Positions 12,701 through 24,748 of a stretch of DNA of 64,000 bases are shown here, in pieces. Source of the DNA: Strigops habroptila (lineage: Eukaryota > Chordata > Aves > Psittaciformes > Psittacidae). How positions within the stretch are numbered: position 1 is the stretch's first letter; the number at the start of each line of letters is the position of its first letter. The stretch is taken from positions 22,454,744 to 22,518,743 of the forward strand of contig NC_044288.2 in the NCBI RefSeq assembly GCF_004027225.2. The letters run 5' to 3'. Position numbers and translations under genes: made by a program. The notes beneath the pieces were generated by a model. The model had not been told where the DNA came from. It saw nothing but the letters and a program-made list of their open reading frames with translations, and made no database searches.

Positions 12701-12934
12701 TCATCCATGAAGACAGTTCCTCAGGTCTTCCACCAGATTGCTGCCAGCCTCAGCCCCTTCAAGGCTCTCCAGATGTTTGATCAGGGTGATGATGTTCTGC
12801 AGAGGGAGAAAACAACAGCTTATTGGAAATGAATCTTTCTGAAGAAACTCATCATCACTGTTCACTACTTGCTCTTCCCTCAGGTGCTGAAATTCTTTGT
12901 CTTCTTGTGAGCTGGATTTTGATCTCTCTTTATT
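12701..12934 (-). other. Unexplained open frame with an internal acceptor-like site (possible exon or remnant)
   Basis: On the - strand a frame runs open for 77 codons from the stop TAA at 12937-12935 to TGA at 12703-12701. It has no ATG. Inside it, a pyrimidine run and CAG (12799-12797) resemble a splice acceptor. After it come 31 codons with coding-like composition, beginning NIITLIKHLESLE and ending EDLRNCLHG then stop, which would form an amphipathic helix. I do not recognise the product. It lies antisense in the large SIL1 intron, with no adjacent exon or clear poly(A) signal identified. It may be a chance frame, a decayed pseudogene piece or a real terminal exon of a nested gene. Confidence 0.2.
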
Positions 12935-15378
12935 TTAGATGATCCTATTTCTGCTTAAGAGATGTCCATCCGAGGCCCTTGGAGCTGCCTGGAGTGTTTT
13001 GGAAGGGACCGGCTCACTGGTTTAGCTGGCTGAGAAGACGTGCAGACCTCTGAGCCCAGTCAGTCAGGGTAGCCATCTGTGGCCATGAGGCATCTCCAGG
13101 GAGCTGGACCAGTGGGGCAGCTTGGAATCATCACCCAGGTTGGAGAAACACTATCGCAGCCGCTTCCCACCAAGTCTGATCCCCTTGATGCCACTGCATG
13201 AACCTTGAATAGATTTGAAAACTAATTTGCTGCTCAGAGCATCAATAGATACACGTCACTTGTCCTTTCTGCTGCATTTAATGAGTTTCCAAGGTAGTGC
13301 AGCCAGTTCCAGAAGGCAACCATCAAAGGATTTTGTCTTTGCTTCCGTCAGACATGTCTTAGCTGCCCCTCCAGTACACTTCAGTTCTCGCAGATTCTCT
13401 CTGGTTTTGTCTCTCATGAATTTAAGTGCGTGGTATAATGTCTTGCAAGCATCCTTTCCAGACTGTCTCTTCTTTTTTTTCCTGAATACCCTGAAAATAG
13501 GGGATGGGAGGGAGCAAGGACTCTTCTTGCAGTCAGGTGGTGTTAGCTGGAGCCCAGGTGACATGTGGGTCATGGTAAATGTCCTGTCACGCTCCTTCTC
13601 TCGCATTCATGACTCTCTCAGTTATACTCTCCTGTTGCCCAGCCGTACCTGTTCCCTTCTGTTAATCATCCTGGAGCTGGCCTGTGCTTTGAGCATCCCT
13701 GCCTGTGTCATTCCCGCTATCACCCTAGTGGGACCACATCCTTGTGTAGGTGAGGAGTGAGTGACTGTGTTGGTGCTGGACTGACAGCCTGGAGACAATG
13801 GGCACAGCCCCATGGTGGCTGCTTCCAGGGAGAGGTTGTTAATCCTTATTCCATCTGCTGAGATCAACAATTAGGGCTGTTGCTTTGTATAAACCACCAG
13901 ATCAACATAGGAATTGCCTTATTAAAGCAGACACACAGGCCTGGCTGGTCGGAAAGCCCCCATGGCTGGATTTTGCAGAGGTAGGAACAAAATCCCAGGG
14001 TGGTAATGGCATGGTGACATGCAGATGAGGTTTCCCTAAGCCTTAAGAAGCTAAAACCTGCCATACCTGATGAACCACAAGGGTTCTTGGGTGTTTTATC
14101 TATTTCTGTCAGTGCAACAGAGGGGGTTGAGAAGAGTTTCTGGATTCTGCTCCACGCCTAGTGCAGCAGGGTGTCTGCTGCCAGAATCCCTTTGCTTGGT
14201 GGCTGCACAGTGAGTTTCTGATCTCCCTCTGCGTGTTCCTCACCTTCATTTGGAAGCAGATTGTGTTACATTTCCATACATACTCTGTCATAAACCTCAT
14301 AAATATGATTTTAGTGTGTTTGCATGTCTTGCAGTGAGCAGGAAGTCACCTGAGTTTTTTCCCCAATTAATACCCCACTGCTTGTACTTAACAAGATCTT
14401 TTTCCAAGCTGAGGAAGGGTAATGGCTCTGAAATGCTCTTTGTGAAAACTGCATTTTCTTCTCACATGCTTCATATGGAAATCTGTCTTAATTTCAGTTC
14501 AGCTAGTGTGTGAACACACACAGTGAAGCATTATTAGTCCCTGAAGGAATAAAGACAGATGGAGCCCAAAATGGAATTGGCTTTATGATTAATTGAAACC
14601 TTCAAGAGTGGAATGAAGTCAGGGCTTGGTCCTACCACATCAGCATCTGGAGATCAATTCAGCCAGTGTGGGTCTCCACGAGCGCAGTGAGGAGCTCACT
14701 GGAACAATGTCACTTGGTAGAGTCAGCCCCGAGTTGTCCCCTCCAGGGTGGGACCTGTTGGTGGAGGGCACAGGGAGCAGTGTGTGATTTGAGGTGACAA
14801 GGAGGGGATTGAAGGGTGCATCGGGGTCCTTGGGGGCTGATGATGTGCTTCAGTAATGAGCTGCTATTTCTGGCCTTGAGCTTCCCACAGCTGTGCATGA
14901 TGGCTCTTGTGTGACTGCAGGATGGCGAGCAGAGCTGGGAGGAGGGGAATGTTTTGAGGCATGCTCTGAAACACTTGGGAATGGGGAAGTGGAGGTGTGG
15001 AAGTGGTGTAAGGAAGCAGTGAGTTTAGGCCCCTGTTCCGTGCGACCTGGGCAGTTTCCAAGGGGCTGTGGTTTCACATCCTGCCTATGAGATGTGCGGA
15101 GTGGACCAGCCCCTGAAAAGGGAGTAGTGGAGGAATATGAGGAGCTACTGCCTGCACCGGCTTCAGCATTAGTGGATGTTTGTGGAGTCTGTAGCCACAG
15201 ACTCTTACAACATTTCTAACATGCCTGCTGGAAAGGAGAAAGAAAAGATGATGCAGAAAGGAGATCTCTCCATTGCGTTTTGGGAGCAAGTCCTCCCCGT
15301 GCAAACTGGCTCAGAAAGCTCATCCTACAACCACATTTGCATGGTCGGCAAGTTCTGAACAGCTATGGAGTTGGGGAG

Positions 15379-15505
15379 AATCACAGAATCCCAGACTGGT
15401 TTGGGTGGAAGGGACCTTAAAGCTGATCCAGTTCCAACTCCCTGCCACGGGCAGGGACACCTTCCACTGGAGCAGGTTGCTCCAAGCCCCTGTGTCCAAC
15501 CTGGC
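15379..15505 (-). mobile_element. Short CR1 3'-end fragment (copy 5)
   Basis: Only the last ~127 bases of CR1 are present, antisense to SIL1, from 'aatcacagaatcccag' to 'gtccaacctggc'. The adjoining sequence (15521-15549) holds two copies of TAAGGTATGCA, an imperfect local duplication at the truncation side. Confidence 0.9.
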
Positions 15506-16611
15506 GTTGTTGGTATTTTTAAGGTATGCAAAGGTATTAAGGTATGCAGAGTGGCCAAGGGGCCCATGGTTGTGAGTGTGCTTGGCAGGTCTGTGCTCCC
15601 TGCTCCTTTGCCATGCCCTGAGAGCAGGGGTACGTTGGACCAATCTTCCTGGGGCAAAATGGATGAGGAGCAGCATCCATGGGTTCACATCAGCTTGAAG
15701 AAGGTACAGAGGGACACATCTAGTCCAGTCTTTTCCCAGGCACCAGCACCCTTCCCGCAGTGCAGTAGCAGCACTTTGGAGTTCAGAACGTGACTTGGAC
15801 CTCTCTAATTGTCCTAACGAATGGGAGAGCTACTGCAAAGGAGCTGATACTGCAGATCAATGGGGAGCTGAGCAAACACATGAAGCATTATGCCCAGCAC
15901 CTCACAAAACATCCATTGTTCACTTATTCTGACAAGTGCAATTTGTTTTTTATTATCCTTGCTATGTCCTAGTGTGGCAGCAGATTTGCCAAAGTGTATT
16001 TTGTCAAGGCAGGAAGGCTCCATAGCGTGAGCTTTCTGCAGGACCCAGCCAGGAAACCTTAGATAAATCCTGTAGGGCTGCTGTGGATTTTCTTTCCTTT
16101 CCCTGGGGACTCCAGGGATTGCAGATCAGTGGATTGTGGATTAGTGGATCAGGAATTAGAAATGCATTTTTCATTCTTCTGTTACACACTAATGAACTGA
16201 CAAATTTAATTTCTTTAAATCCAGCTACTTCAGCTAGAATAGGTGAAGTCTTCTGTCTCTTGGGTAGCAGGGAAGAGCTGGGTCACAATCTCTCTGTGTC
16301 ACGTCGTCTGAGTGCCACGTGTTGCCTGGCCAGTGCAAGGAGGTGAGCTCGCCCGGGAGCAGGCCTGCCACCATGGTGGTGGCTCCAGTTTTGGTGCCCG
16401 AGTCCCCTGGTTGGGGCTCAGGTGTCCCTACCAGTTGCTCCTGCTCAGACACCCTTTTAAAGCCCGGTGCTGTGGCTCTGTGGCATGTCTCCATGACACA
16501 GCACAGTGTGTTTGCTCAGCTCAAGGTGTCAGATGTGCTTGGCTTACTCTAATACGTATTTCTTGCCCTTGGGCTCATTCTTGTGAATGAAACTGAGGTC
16601 TTCCTCCCTCT

Positions 16612-16638
16612 TTTAGATCCCTCTGTAAGGGATCTAAA
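16612..16638. repeat. Perfect 10-bp inverted repeat, 7-nt loop
   Basis: TTTAGATCCC (16612-16621) and GGGATCTAAA (16629-16638) are exact reverse complements around TCTGTAA. It is a compact hairpin in the SIL1 intron, about 100 bp before a CR1 copy. The function is unknown. Confidence 0.75.
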
Positions 16639-16736
16639 CACGAGCATCCTTTCCCCCAACCAATCCCTGTGTCCTCCAAGTCTTTTAAAACAATGAGGCA
16701 GTGATTCAATCACCACCTACACTGCGAGAGCAGCAC

Positions 16737-17054
16737 AAGAAAGCTGGAGAGGGGCTTTGGACAGGGGCCTGTAGGGACAGGCCAAGGGGAATGGCTTTAA
16801 CCTGCACGAGGGGAGATTGAGATGAGCTCTTAGGCAGAAGCTCTTCCCTGTGAGGGTGCTGAGGCGCTGGCACAGACTTTTCCCAGAGAAGCTGTGGCTG
16901 CCCCATCCCTGGCAGTGTTCAAGGCCAGGTTGGACACAGGGGCTTGGAGCAACCTGCTCTAGTGGAAGGTGTCCCTGCCCGTGGCAGGGAGCTGGAACTG
17001 GAGGAGCTTTAAGGTCCCTTCCAACCCAAACCATTCTGTGATTCTATGATTCTG
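16737..17054 (+). mobile_element. CR1 LINE 3'-end fragment (copy 6)
   Basis: This 5'-truncated CR1 is sense to SIL1, from 'gctggagaggggctttgg' to the canonical terminus 'ctgtgattctatgattctg'. It has the ACTTTTCCCAGAG variant (16876-16888) shared with copies 1, 18 and 19. Confidence 0.93.
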
Positions 17055-17479
17055 TTTGGGAAACGCCAGTGCCAGTGGACGCACAGGCTGCAGTGGGCTC
17101 CACGTGCCTGTCCTTCAGCTGCACTGTTCTTCAGATCCTGTGGTACACACCTCCCTGCCCAAAACCTGTGCCAGAGATAACACAGAGCAACAAAAGGCAT
17201 TTGTGTCGTTAAAAGCCTAACGGACTGCACCGTAGGACCCGATCTGCAGGGGGAAAGCAGCTCCATCATTACCCAGTCACTCTTCAGAGCTTTAAATGAG
17301 AGCTAAACAAAACGGCCTTGGCTTTCCGGGGCAGGCTTTATTAATTCATTTTGTGGTGCTGAAAGTGGGTCTGACACGCGGCCGCCTCTCGTTGCGAACC
17401 ACCAGCAGAGCCGTGGGCTGGAGCCTGCCGGGGCCGCGAGGGCGCTGGGACATCAGTTCCTCCCCTTGGCTGATGAAGG

Positions 17480-17640
17480 GATTTTGGGCTATGCCCATAA
17501 TATCTTGATTAACAATTAACTTGATGGAACTGGAAAATACATCTCACTTCTCCCCCTGAACCCGACAGGTGAGGATATATGTTTCCTGGTTGATTGCTGT
17601 GCCTTGTTACAGCCTATTTATGATTGATTGAAAAGCACAG
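17480..17640. promoter_or_regulatory. Candidate homeodomain/TALE-type motif cluster
   Basis: The direct repeat ATTAAC-A-ATTAAC (17508-17520) is followed about 100 bp later by TGATTGATTG (17621-17630), a PBX-like core. The surrounding sequence is non-repetitive. This is only a motif observation; such motifs occur often by chance. Confidence 0.2.
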
Positions 17641-18932
17641 GCTTTGTGTGAAGAGAGACCTTTAATCTCCTGGCAGAGCCAAGTGTGTTTCCCTTCAGGA
17701 AGCATTCCTTCTCTCCTGCTTATCTCTAACCCCCACTTTAAACCTGAACCTGGCACAGACCACAAAGCAGACAGGATCAAGGCAAAAATAATTGGGATCG
17801 CTGGCTTCTGTGGGCAGTCTGAACCGTTATTCCTACTTACCAGCTAGTTATTCCTAAATAACTCTTGCAAGAGACAGTTCAGCAGTTGCAGCATCTTCTT
17901 GATGAAAAGCTCTCAAATGTAATAACCATGGCAACAGTTGCTGAGGGCCGGCGCAGTGAGGGACGGAGATGTGCTCTCTAAAGGACAACGGGCCTGACTT
18001 CACTGACAGATGACACTGCAGAGTACCAAGGAGATGATGTGCGGTGAGCTCTGCGTGCTGGCTCGTGTCCTGGTGGGCACCCAGCCTGCAGGGGGTGCAG
18101 GTTGCCCCAGTGCACCCAGTCATGCTTCGTTAATGGTGGGCATCTTCCTCTAGATGCCAGGGGAGCTCGTGACCTAAAAGCCGAGGGGGAATCATGGGGG
18201 CGCTCAACTAGGAGGGAAAGACCAGGGAGGGGAACCACCAGAGGCACCACTTCTGATCCCAAGGTCACAGATGATTTCCCAGGGTTTGGCTGCTCTGGGA
18301 AAGACTGTGACTTTCTGCTGTTGATCTTCACCCAGCCTGATTGGTGCTGGTGGCAGGTATTGATAATGAATACTTGACACGTCTAATTTCAGAGCTTATT
18401 CTTTGTAAGCCATCTTTAAGACCATGTTTGAAGCTCTGTAGAAGACAGGACAGAAGCCATGTGGTGTTGCAGGTAGAGGAGCTGGTAAGAAATGAGGCAT
18501 TCGACTTGAAGAGCTGGCCCATGGTGGTGGCCAGGGAGAGTGCAGGAGCCAGCTGAGCCAGTGGCACCCAGACTGAGCTGGAGAGGGTTTGCTGCGAGGG
18601 TCCTTCATCCCTGGGTCATGCTCTCCCCTTGCCCAGGGGTCTTTGGAGTCCTCACAGTTAGAACAACCCTCTCCAACTGCTCTGGTCTTAATCTTGGCTG
18701 GGAAGCACCTTAGCTTATGGGATCAACGCCTCTCAGATACCTTTGTGGGGATCATGTTGTTTTTATTAGGCAATATTCTCTGTCTATTGTCTTATTTAAT
18801 CAGTCTTTTTACAAGCCTGAAAAGTAAAAGGAGGAAACTCTTTAATGTTCACCAGAAGAAAAGAAGAGCCTGCTGAAAGGCAGCTTTTTTACAGCTTTCC
18901 GAGAAGGAGGCAGTAAATACTCCACCTCTGCT

Positions 18933-18946
18933 TAATAATAATAATA
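18933..18946. repeat. Short (TAA)n run
   Basis: TAATAATAATAATA, four to five trinucleotide units, in the SIL1 intron. Confidence 0.8.
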
Positions 18947-19312
18947 GGCAGGCTAAGTATCTCTAAAAATACAAAATAACGTGGGCTTATTTGGAGTAGT
19001 CAACATCCTTATCAGCCTGCTGCCATCTCTGCAAACAAGTTTCTCTGGAGATTCTGGGAATGATTTTCAATGGCTCGGAGCAGCTGTAGCTTCTTTGACT
19101 TCAGTGAAAAGTCTGAGTGCTTGGCACGGCAGCAAACCAAGCCTCTTCCTTTCTGCTTCAAATTGGGTCTTGATTCTAAGTGAGATGAATTTTCTCCTTC
19201 TGATAATTCTGTGCATCTGAAGTGATTACAGCTCCGCGTGAGTGCTCTTTTAGGAGATTTGAATGCAGCGTTTTCTTCCGTCTTAAAAGGGTTCCTTCAA
19301 GCTTTATGATTC

Positions 19313-19326
19313 GGGGGGGGGGGGGG
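19313..19326. repeat. Poly-G run (14 bases)
   Basis: Fourteen consecutive G bases, preceded by GATTC and followed by AATAAATCC. Its length may be inaccurate because such runs are prone to sequencing and assembly error. Confidence 0.85.
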
Positions 19327-20176
19327 AATAAATCCTGGTGGAAATCATCACATCTTCCTATGCAGATTAGAGATTAAAACTTTTATTTTTATAAAACACA
19401 GACGGGGGCTAAAGCAGAAAATGCTGTTGAGGCGAGCGGGCTTTGGCTGGTGCCAGCGTGCTGCTAAATTCTTATCTGGCGATGGAGAGGCAGAGCCAGT
19501 GAGTGGTATTATTTGGAGTTCTTAGAGAGTGAGCTTTAATGTTTGCTTAACTCCACTAAAAATAGACGCCACCCTCTTTTCCTAATAGGCAGCATTTGTC
19601 ACACTTGATTCATTTCCTCTCCCAAACTGAGTTCCTTCATGAATATTCATCTCTACTCCCCAGGAATCTGCCTGTCCTCAGAAGTTGTACTCACCGAGAC
19701 CTGCCCGTAACAATGCAAGTCAGCCCTTCAAAGCTCACCGAGTACCTGGCCCCATCCCGCACAATGTTGTGATATCAACAGCTCTCATTGATTTCTGCCT
19801 TCTCTGCGAGCTGTGATTGCTCGTTATCCCTCTCGATGAGACCCTTAATGAGTCTCCCATTCCTGTTGTCATAGCAGCACCGAATCGCCCAGTATGGAGA
19901 AGTCTCTGTCACTGTTAATTTTGAGATGGGAGGATCAGTTTGGCAGTTTTTCTAGTGGGGATTAGGCCAAAAGGTCCCTGCTGAACTGTGATGAATGCAG
20001 TTTCCTTCAGATGATACTAAAAGTTGGTAGTTACAGAATATATCTGAAGAGGGAAGCTCTACATGGTGAAGAGAGGGAGAGCAGTCCTTACAGTCCTTTT
20101 CCCATTCATGCTCAGCCACCACTTAAGGCAGGAGAAAAACAATCAGAAATGCTAAAGTATGATATGAAACAGTTTA

Positions 20177-20332
<156 letters not shown>

Positions 20333-20445
20333 CTACAGCAATTGCTTGCATCAAATAGTCTGCTGGGTCCCTGCTACTGTTATGTTCCAAGTTGCTGCTG
20401 GAGTGGGAGAAATCTGCTGTTGCCTGGTGAGTGTTGAGGAAGCAA

Positions 20446-20500
20446 AAGGCTTGATGATCTTAAAGGTCTTTTCCAACCTACTTGATTCTGTGATTCTATG
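20446..20500 (+). mobile_element. Tiny CR1 3'-terminal fragment (copy 7)
   Basis: Only the extreme CR1 end remains: 'gatgatcttaaaggtctttt' followed by 'ccaacctacttgattctgtg' and 'attctatg'. It matches the second subfamily (like 11418-11749), not the GC-rich one. It is sense to SIL1. Confidence 0.82.
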
Positions 20501-22280
20501 AGGTGATGCTGGAGGAACATGAGGCCAGCAGAGGTGCTGGCCTATGGGCCCTGAAGCCCTTGGGCAACGGGTGTATGAGGAAGTGTGCATGGAATGCGTT
20601 GGTAGGATCTTGTGATAGGTTACCATGTGTTTCACTCAGCAGGGACCAAGGAGAAGACTTGATGCATTGCTTTTCAGGGCACTGGTATGGGTGACATGCC
20701 AGTTGGCTGGGTAAGGGGTTCTGGTAGTCACCCACACCTGTGTGGCGCCTTCCAGCAGGTTTGCTCCCTGACAGCCAATTCATCCTCCCTCTGCCCACTA
20801 GGTTAACACCTTTCAGCCTTGGTAATTGTTAAAGCAGTTCAGGGACTGAAACTGATTGTATCTGAGCAGCATATGGCCTGCTGGGCTTCTGAGGACCACC
20901 CAGCGGGCAGACTTCTGTTGCCAGTGGGCTCTTTGCCATCAAGGAAGACCATGTTGACATTCAGCAATGCGGTAGAAGAGTTTGCTGTGGTGCTGTGGGC
21001 GAAAAATGTGCATAGCAGAAAGAACGTTCTTATCACACCTTTCATCCTGCAAGTCCTAGAGCGGCTGCGTTGCCCTGTTGTGGGGAGATGTAGCCATGTT
21101 GGTTGAAGTGGGTAAAGAGAGGCAGTGTGCTGAGCGCAGCTCAACCCAAAGGAGTGATTTATCAGTGAGGATGCCACCATTAACTGGTAGGACCCATCCA
21201 AGACACCAGGTCAACATCTCTGCTCTCACACGGAGCGACACCACATGGTTGTTTGCCCGGCAGTGTTAGGGCCAGTGGTTGTACGCCATCCCCAGAGACG
21301 GCAGCTCATCGGCAGGCTGGCTGCTGCCTCAGCACAGAGCCAGGGAAAGGGGCTGGCTGTAAACAATTCCCTGTGTCCTGCATGCCAAGGGATGGGGATC
21401 AGCTGTGCTTCTTCCCAGAGACCTACTCTCTGGATACTTAAGAGTTGTCCTCCGTGCCTGTCACTGGGTTTATTCCAAAACTCTGAAATGTAGCTGGAAT
21501 AATCTGCGACCTAAACGTAGGCATGAGTGGTGTTTTTATAGAATGAAAAAAGCGAAAATACAATCCTTTCCTCGTCAGGCTCTCCCCCAAAATGAAAAAC
21601 TTCACTGGCCAAGCCCTGCAAATGAGGTTTTGGAGATTTTTTTGTGTGTGCAGTGAGGAGCCAGATTTCTAAAGGCTGGCGTTCAATTTTACAGGCGTTT
21701 ATTATAGGCATGAATAATTGCTGGCACTGTGCTACCACTGCTGTTGTTTGCTCTTACGGTTAGGCCAATTACATATGTAAGCCCCAGATTTACAAGCAAA
21801 AGCAGAACTAAAGTAGCTTTGTAGCCTACATTTCAAGAACAACTAATGTGTCCACAGTCAGCTGTAGGTCCCCAGATTTGGGCCATAAAACACAGAGGTC
21901 TATTGACATAAATATGTGGGCCCAGATTGTCCAAGGCATTATGTGACATGTGCTGTCACAGCGCAGCGTGAAGGACATAAACATGGATGAGTATTTGAGG
22001 AGCGGGAACTTGCCCAGGTTCATCCCATGGCAAGCATGCTAAAGATTTGTGCTCCATTTGGGGAGTTCACAGAGAATGCACACAAATGAGAGAGAATGTG
22101 AACTAAACATAATGGTTCTGCAACATGGACTTCAACAAAGCATGGCCAAGTCCTATTTCCCAACAAGAGAATCGGTTTGTCTCTGACTCTTACTGCTCAT
22201 GGAGCCCTCCTGGGGGAGAAGCAGATGACATCCGTTGCTGAATTTCCAATTGAGATCAAACTGAGACTTTTTTCTTGCTT

Positions 22281-22425
22281 TCCCATCCCTGGCAGTGTTC
22301 AAGGCCAGGTTGGACACAGGGGCTTGGAGCAACCTGCTCTAGTGGAAGGTGTCCCTGCCCGTGGCAGGGGGTTGGAACTGGATGAGCTTTAAGGTCCCTT
22401 TCAACCCAAACCATTCTATGATTCT
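22281..22425 (+). mobile_element. Short CR1 3'-end fragment (copy 8)
   Basis: The last ~145 bases of the GC-rich CR1 group, beginning at 'cccatccctggcagtgttca' and ending 'ccattctatgattct'. It is sense to SIL1 and strongly 5'-truncated. Confidence 0.92.
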
Positions 22426-23603
22426 TTTGCACAGTAGGCAGAAGAGGAGTGGGCTGGAGGTAGGTCAGTGTGATGACTGATTCTCATGGGGTGATGGTTT
22501 CCAGACAACTGCTTGGATGGGTCACGTCACCCACAATACCTGTTGACCTGGACTCTGCATTGCCCAGCCTGGGGAATGTCTCCTCTCACTGCTGGTACCA
22601 CTCGATACCATCAGCTGTGGGGTAAGGTGAAGAGCCAGCCCATACCACAAGGGAGGATGAAAAGCTGTACTCATCCTCCTTGGACTGGTGGCAGGCTGGT
22701 GTCCTTGCTGTTGGGGGGAGCGGAAAGTGAAGGATGTGAGTAAGGACAGAAGAAGGCAGTATGTTTGTGGATGCTGAGCTCATCGTCACAAATCAGTAGT
22801 GGATGTTGTCTGCGGGAGGTAATAGCAGCTCTGCTAGGGAAGGAGGCCAGTGTTTCACACTCCAGGGGATGGCCAGGGGAGGATGATGCACTCGTGTCGT
22901 TAGTCATTAGCGTGGAGCAGGTGGCTTCTCATCTTGTAGGGTTTGTGTACCCAGCTGGAGGCCATGGCAACCTCTGCTGTGTAAACCACCTGAAATCTGA
23001 CTGCTGTGTGCTGAGCTGGTGGACGTTGGTGAGGAGATGTTCTGCACCAGCTCAGCCAAGGTGCTCCCATGTGGGTTCACGAATGTCTGTCTGGGCAGGA
23101 AGCATTGATTTAGGACCATTGGTTCCTGAAGTGATTTCCTTAAGCACCTACAGCTTCTGAAGGCAGACCAGTACCCCGTCACTGCCAGGTCAGGCAGACC
23201 TCAGCTCACCCAGCAGCATGCACCGTGTCCTCCACTGACCCCCTGGGCATGGCTTCCCTCTCTCCTCGGTACGAGGCAGATGGGAACACAGACCTCTGTT
23301 TGTTTACAAGGCTGTGACCGACTGGGTTTTGCATCCCGGCACTTACTGACAAGTCTTCTCTCCTCCTGCGCCTTCACAGCACATGTGTGAACTTCTGGTT
23401 GTGCCACCTTCCCGTCCTCTCTTAGCAGAGTCTAGCAGTGGGAAGTGATCATCACAACTAACATTTGTGTAGCGTATGTCTTTCCACAGTTCTAGAGCCT
23501 TCAATAGATAGAACCCTGCTTCTTCCTTCACCCTTCGCTTCCAAGCTGTTTCTGAATCCAGGCATCTCATCTCCCACAGCCACTCTTAGCTCTCAGAGCT
23601 CTC

Positions 23604-23644
23604 TTCTGCCCTGGGTGATTAAGCTGTTAATCACCTGGGCAGAA
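23604..23644. repeat. Near-perfect 17-18 bp inverted repeat, 4-nt loop
   Basis: The left arm runs 23604-23622 (TTCTGCCC...GGTGATTAA) and the right arm 23627-23644 (TTAATCACC...GGGCAGAA). They pair fully except that the left arm has TG where the right arm implies A. The loop is GCTG. Flanking sequence does not extend the pairing, so the stem is shorter than a normal pre-miRNA. Confidence 0.8.
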
Positions 23645-24271
23645 GGTGCCCAGGTGCATCCTGCCTTGCAGAAACTACCTCTCATGCCTTTACCACTGCT
23701 CTCCATTACACAGACAGTGTTCATCTGAAGATCCTTCTGGCTTTTCCTAACCATTTCATTGCCAGGCTAAGTCTGCCTGTTGGCTCCCATCTCCATCGTA
23801 GCAGATGAGGGCTTTTCTCTTTGCCTTTAGGGTCATTAAAACTTAATTAACATGTCAGCTTTCTTTGTCAAGGTACCCATTCCCTCCATCCATCAGTGAT
23901 GTAGGACACTGCTGAAATTTCCTTCTTCCTGCATAATTATTTTATAGCCCTGCATCTTTTATGCAAAATGTTCCCTTCTGAAAATGCTCCCTCTCCTTCC
24001 TCCAGCCCTTTCCAAACATCCAGTTTAGCTGTGCTACCTGCTGCAGCTTGGTTTCTTATATATGAAGTGAATTCATTGCATTATTACCATGTTTTATTAG
24101 CTAACTAACTTGCTTGTTGAAACTCGTTGACAGCTTGATTCAGGCATTCGTAGGTGTTTCCTTCACCGTCTCTCTGAAGGCAGGATCCATGTCACCTGGC
24201 TTCAGTCTTCCTACATGAGTGTCCACCAGAGCTAACTGTGCAGGCTCCATCTCCAGCCAGGGGAAGGAATT

Positions 24272-24748
24272 CATGGAGCTGTTGGAGCGAGTCCAGAGGA
24301 GGCCCCGGAGCTGCTGCGAGGGCTGGAGCAGCTCTGCTCTGGAGCCAGGCTGAGAGAGCTGGGCTGGGGCAGCCTGGAGAAGAGAAGGCTCCTGAAGGGG
24401 AGACCTTAGAGCAGCTCCAGTGCCTAAAGGGGCTCCAGGAAACCTGGAGAGGGGCTTTGGACAAGGGCCTGTAGGGACAGGACGAGGGGAATGGCTTTAA
24501 CCTGCCAGAGGGGAGATTGAGATGAGCTCTTGAGGCAGAAGCTCTTCCCTGTGAGGGTGCTGAGGCGCTGGCACAGGGTGCCCAGAGAAGCTGTGGCTGC
24601 CCCATCCCTGGCAGTGTTCAAGGCCAGGTTGGACACAGGGGCTTGGAGCAACCTGCTCTAGTGGAAGGTGTCCCTGCCCGTGGCAGGGGGTTGGAACTGG
24701 AGGAGCTTTAAGGTCCTGTCCAACGTGAACCACTCTTTGATTCTGTGA
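24272..24748 (+). mobile_element. CR1 LINE 3'-end fragment (copy 9)
   Basis: A long CR1 copy, sense to SIL1, from 'catggagctgttggagcgag' to 'ctttgattctgtgac'. It has the common GGGTGCCCAGAG block and a slightly degraded last 40 bases. Confidence 0.94.

Noticed and set aside
13215..13760. 181-codon + strand frame in the SIL1 intron
   Set aside because: No recognisable domain, no splice context that fits SIL1 phases, and the composition looks non-coding.
23604..23644. MicroRNA precursor
   Set aside because: The stem is only about 18 bp and the flanks do not extend it, shorter than a normal pre-miRNA hairpin.
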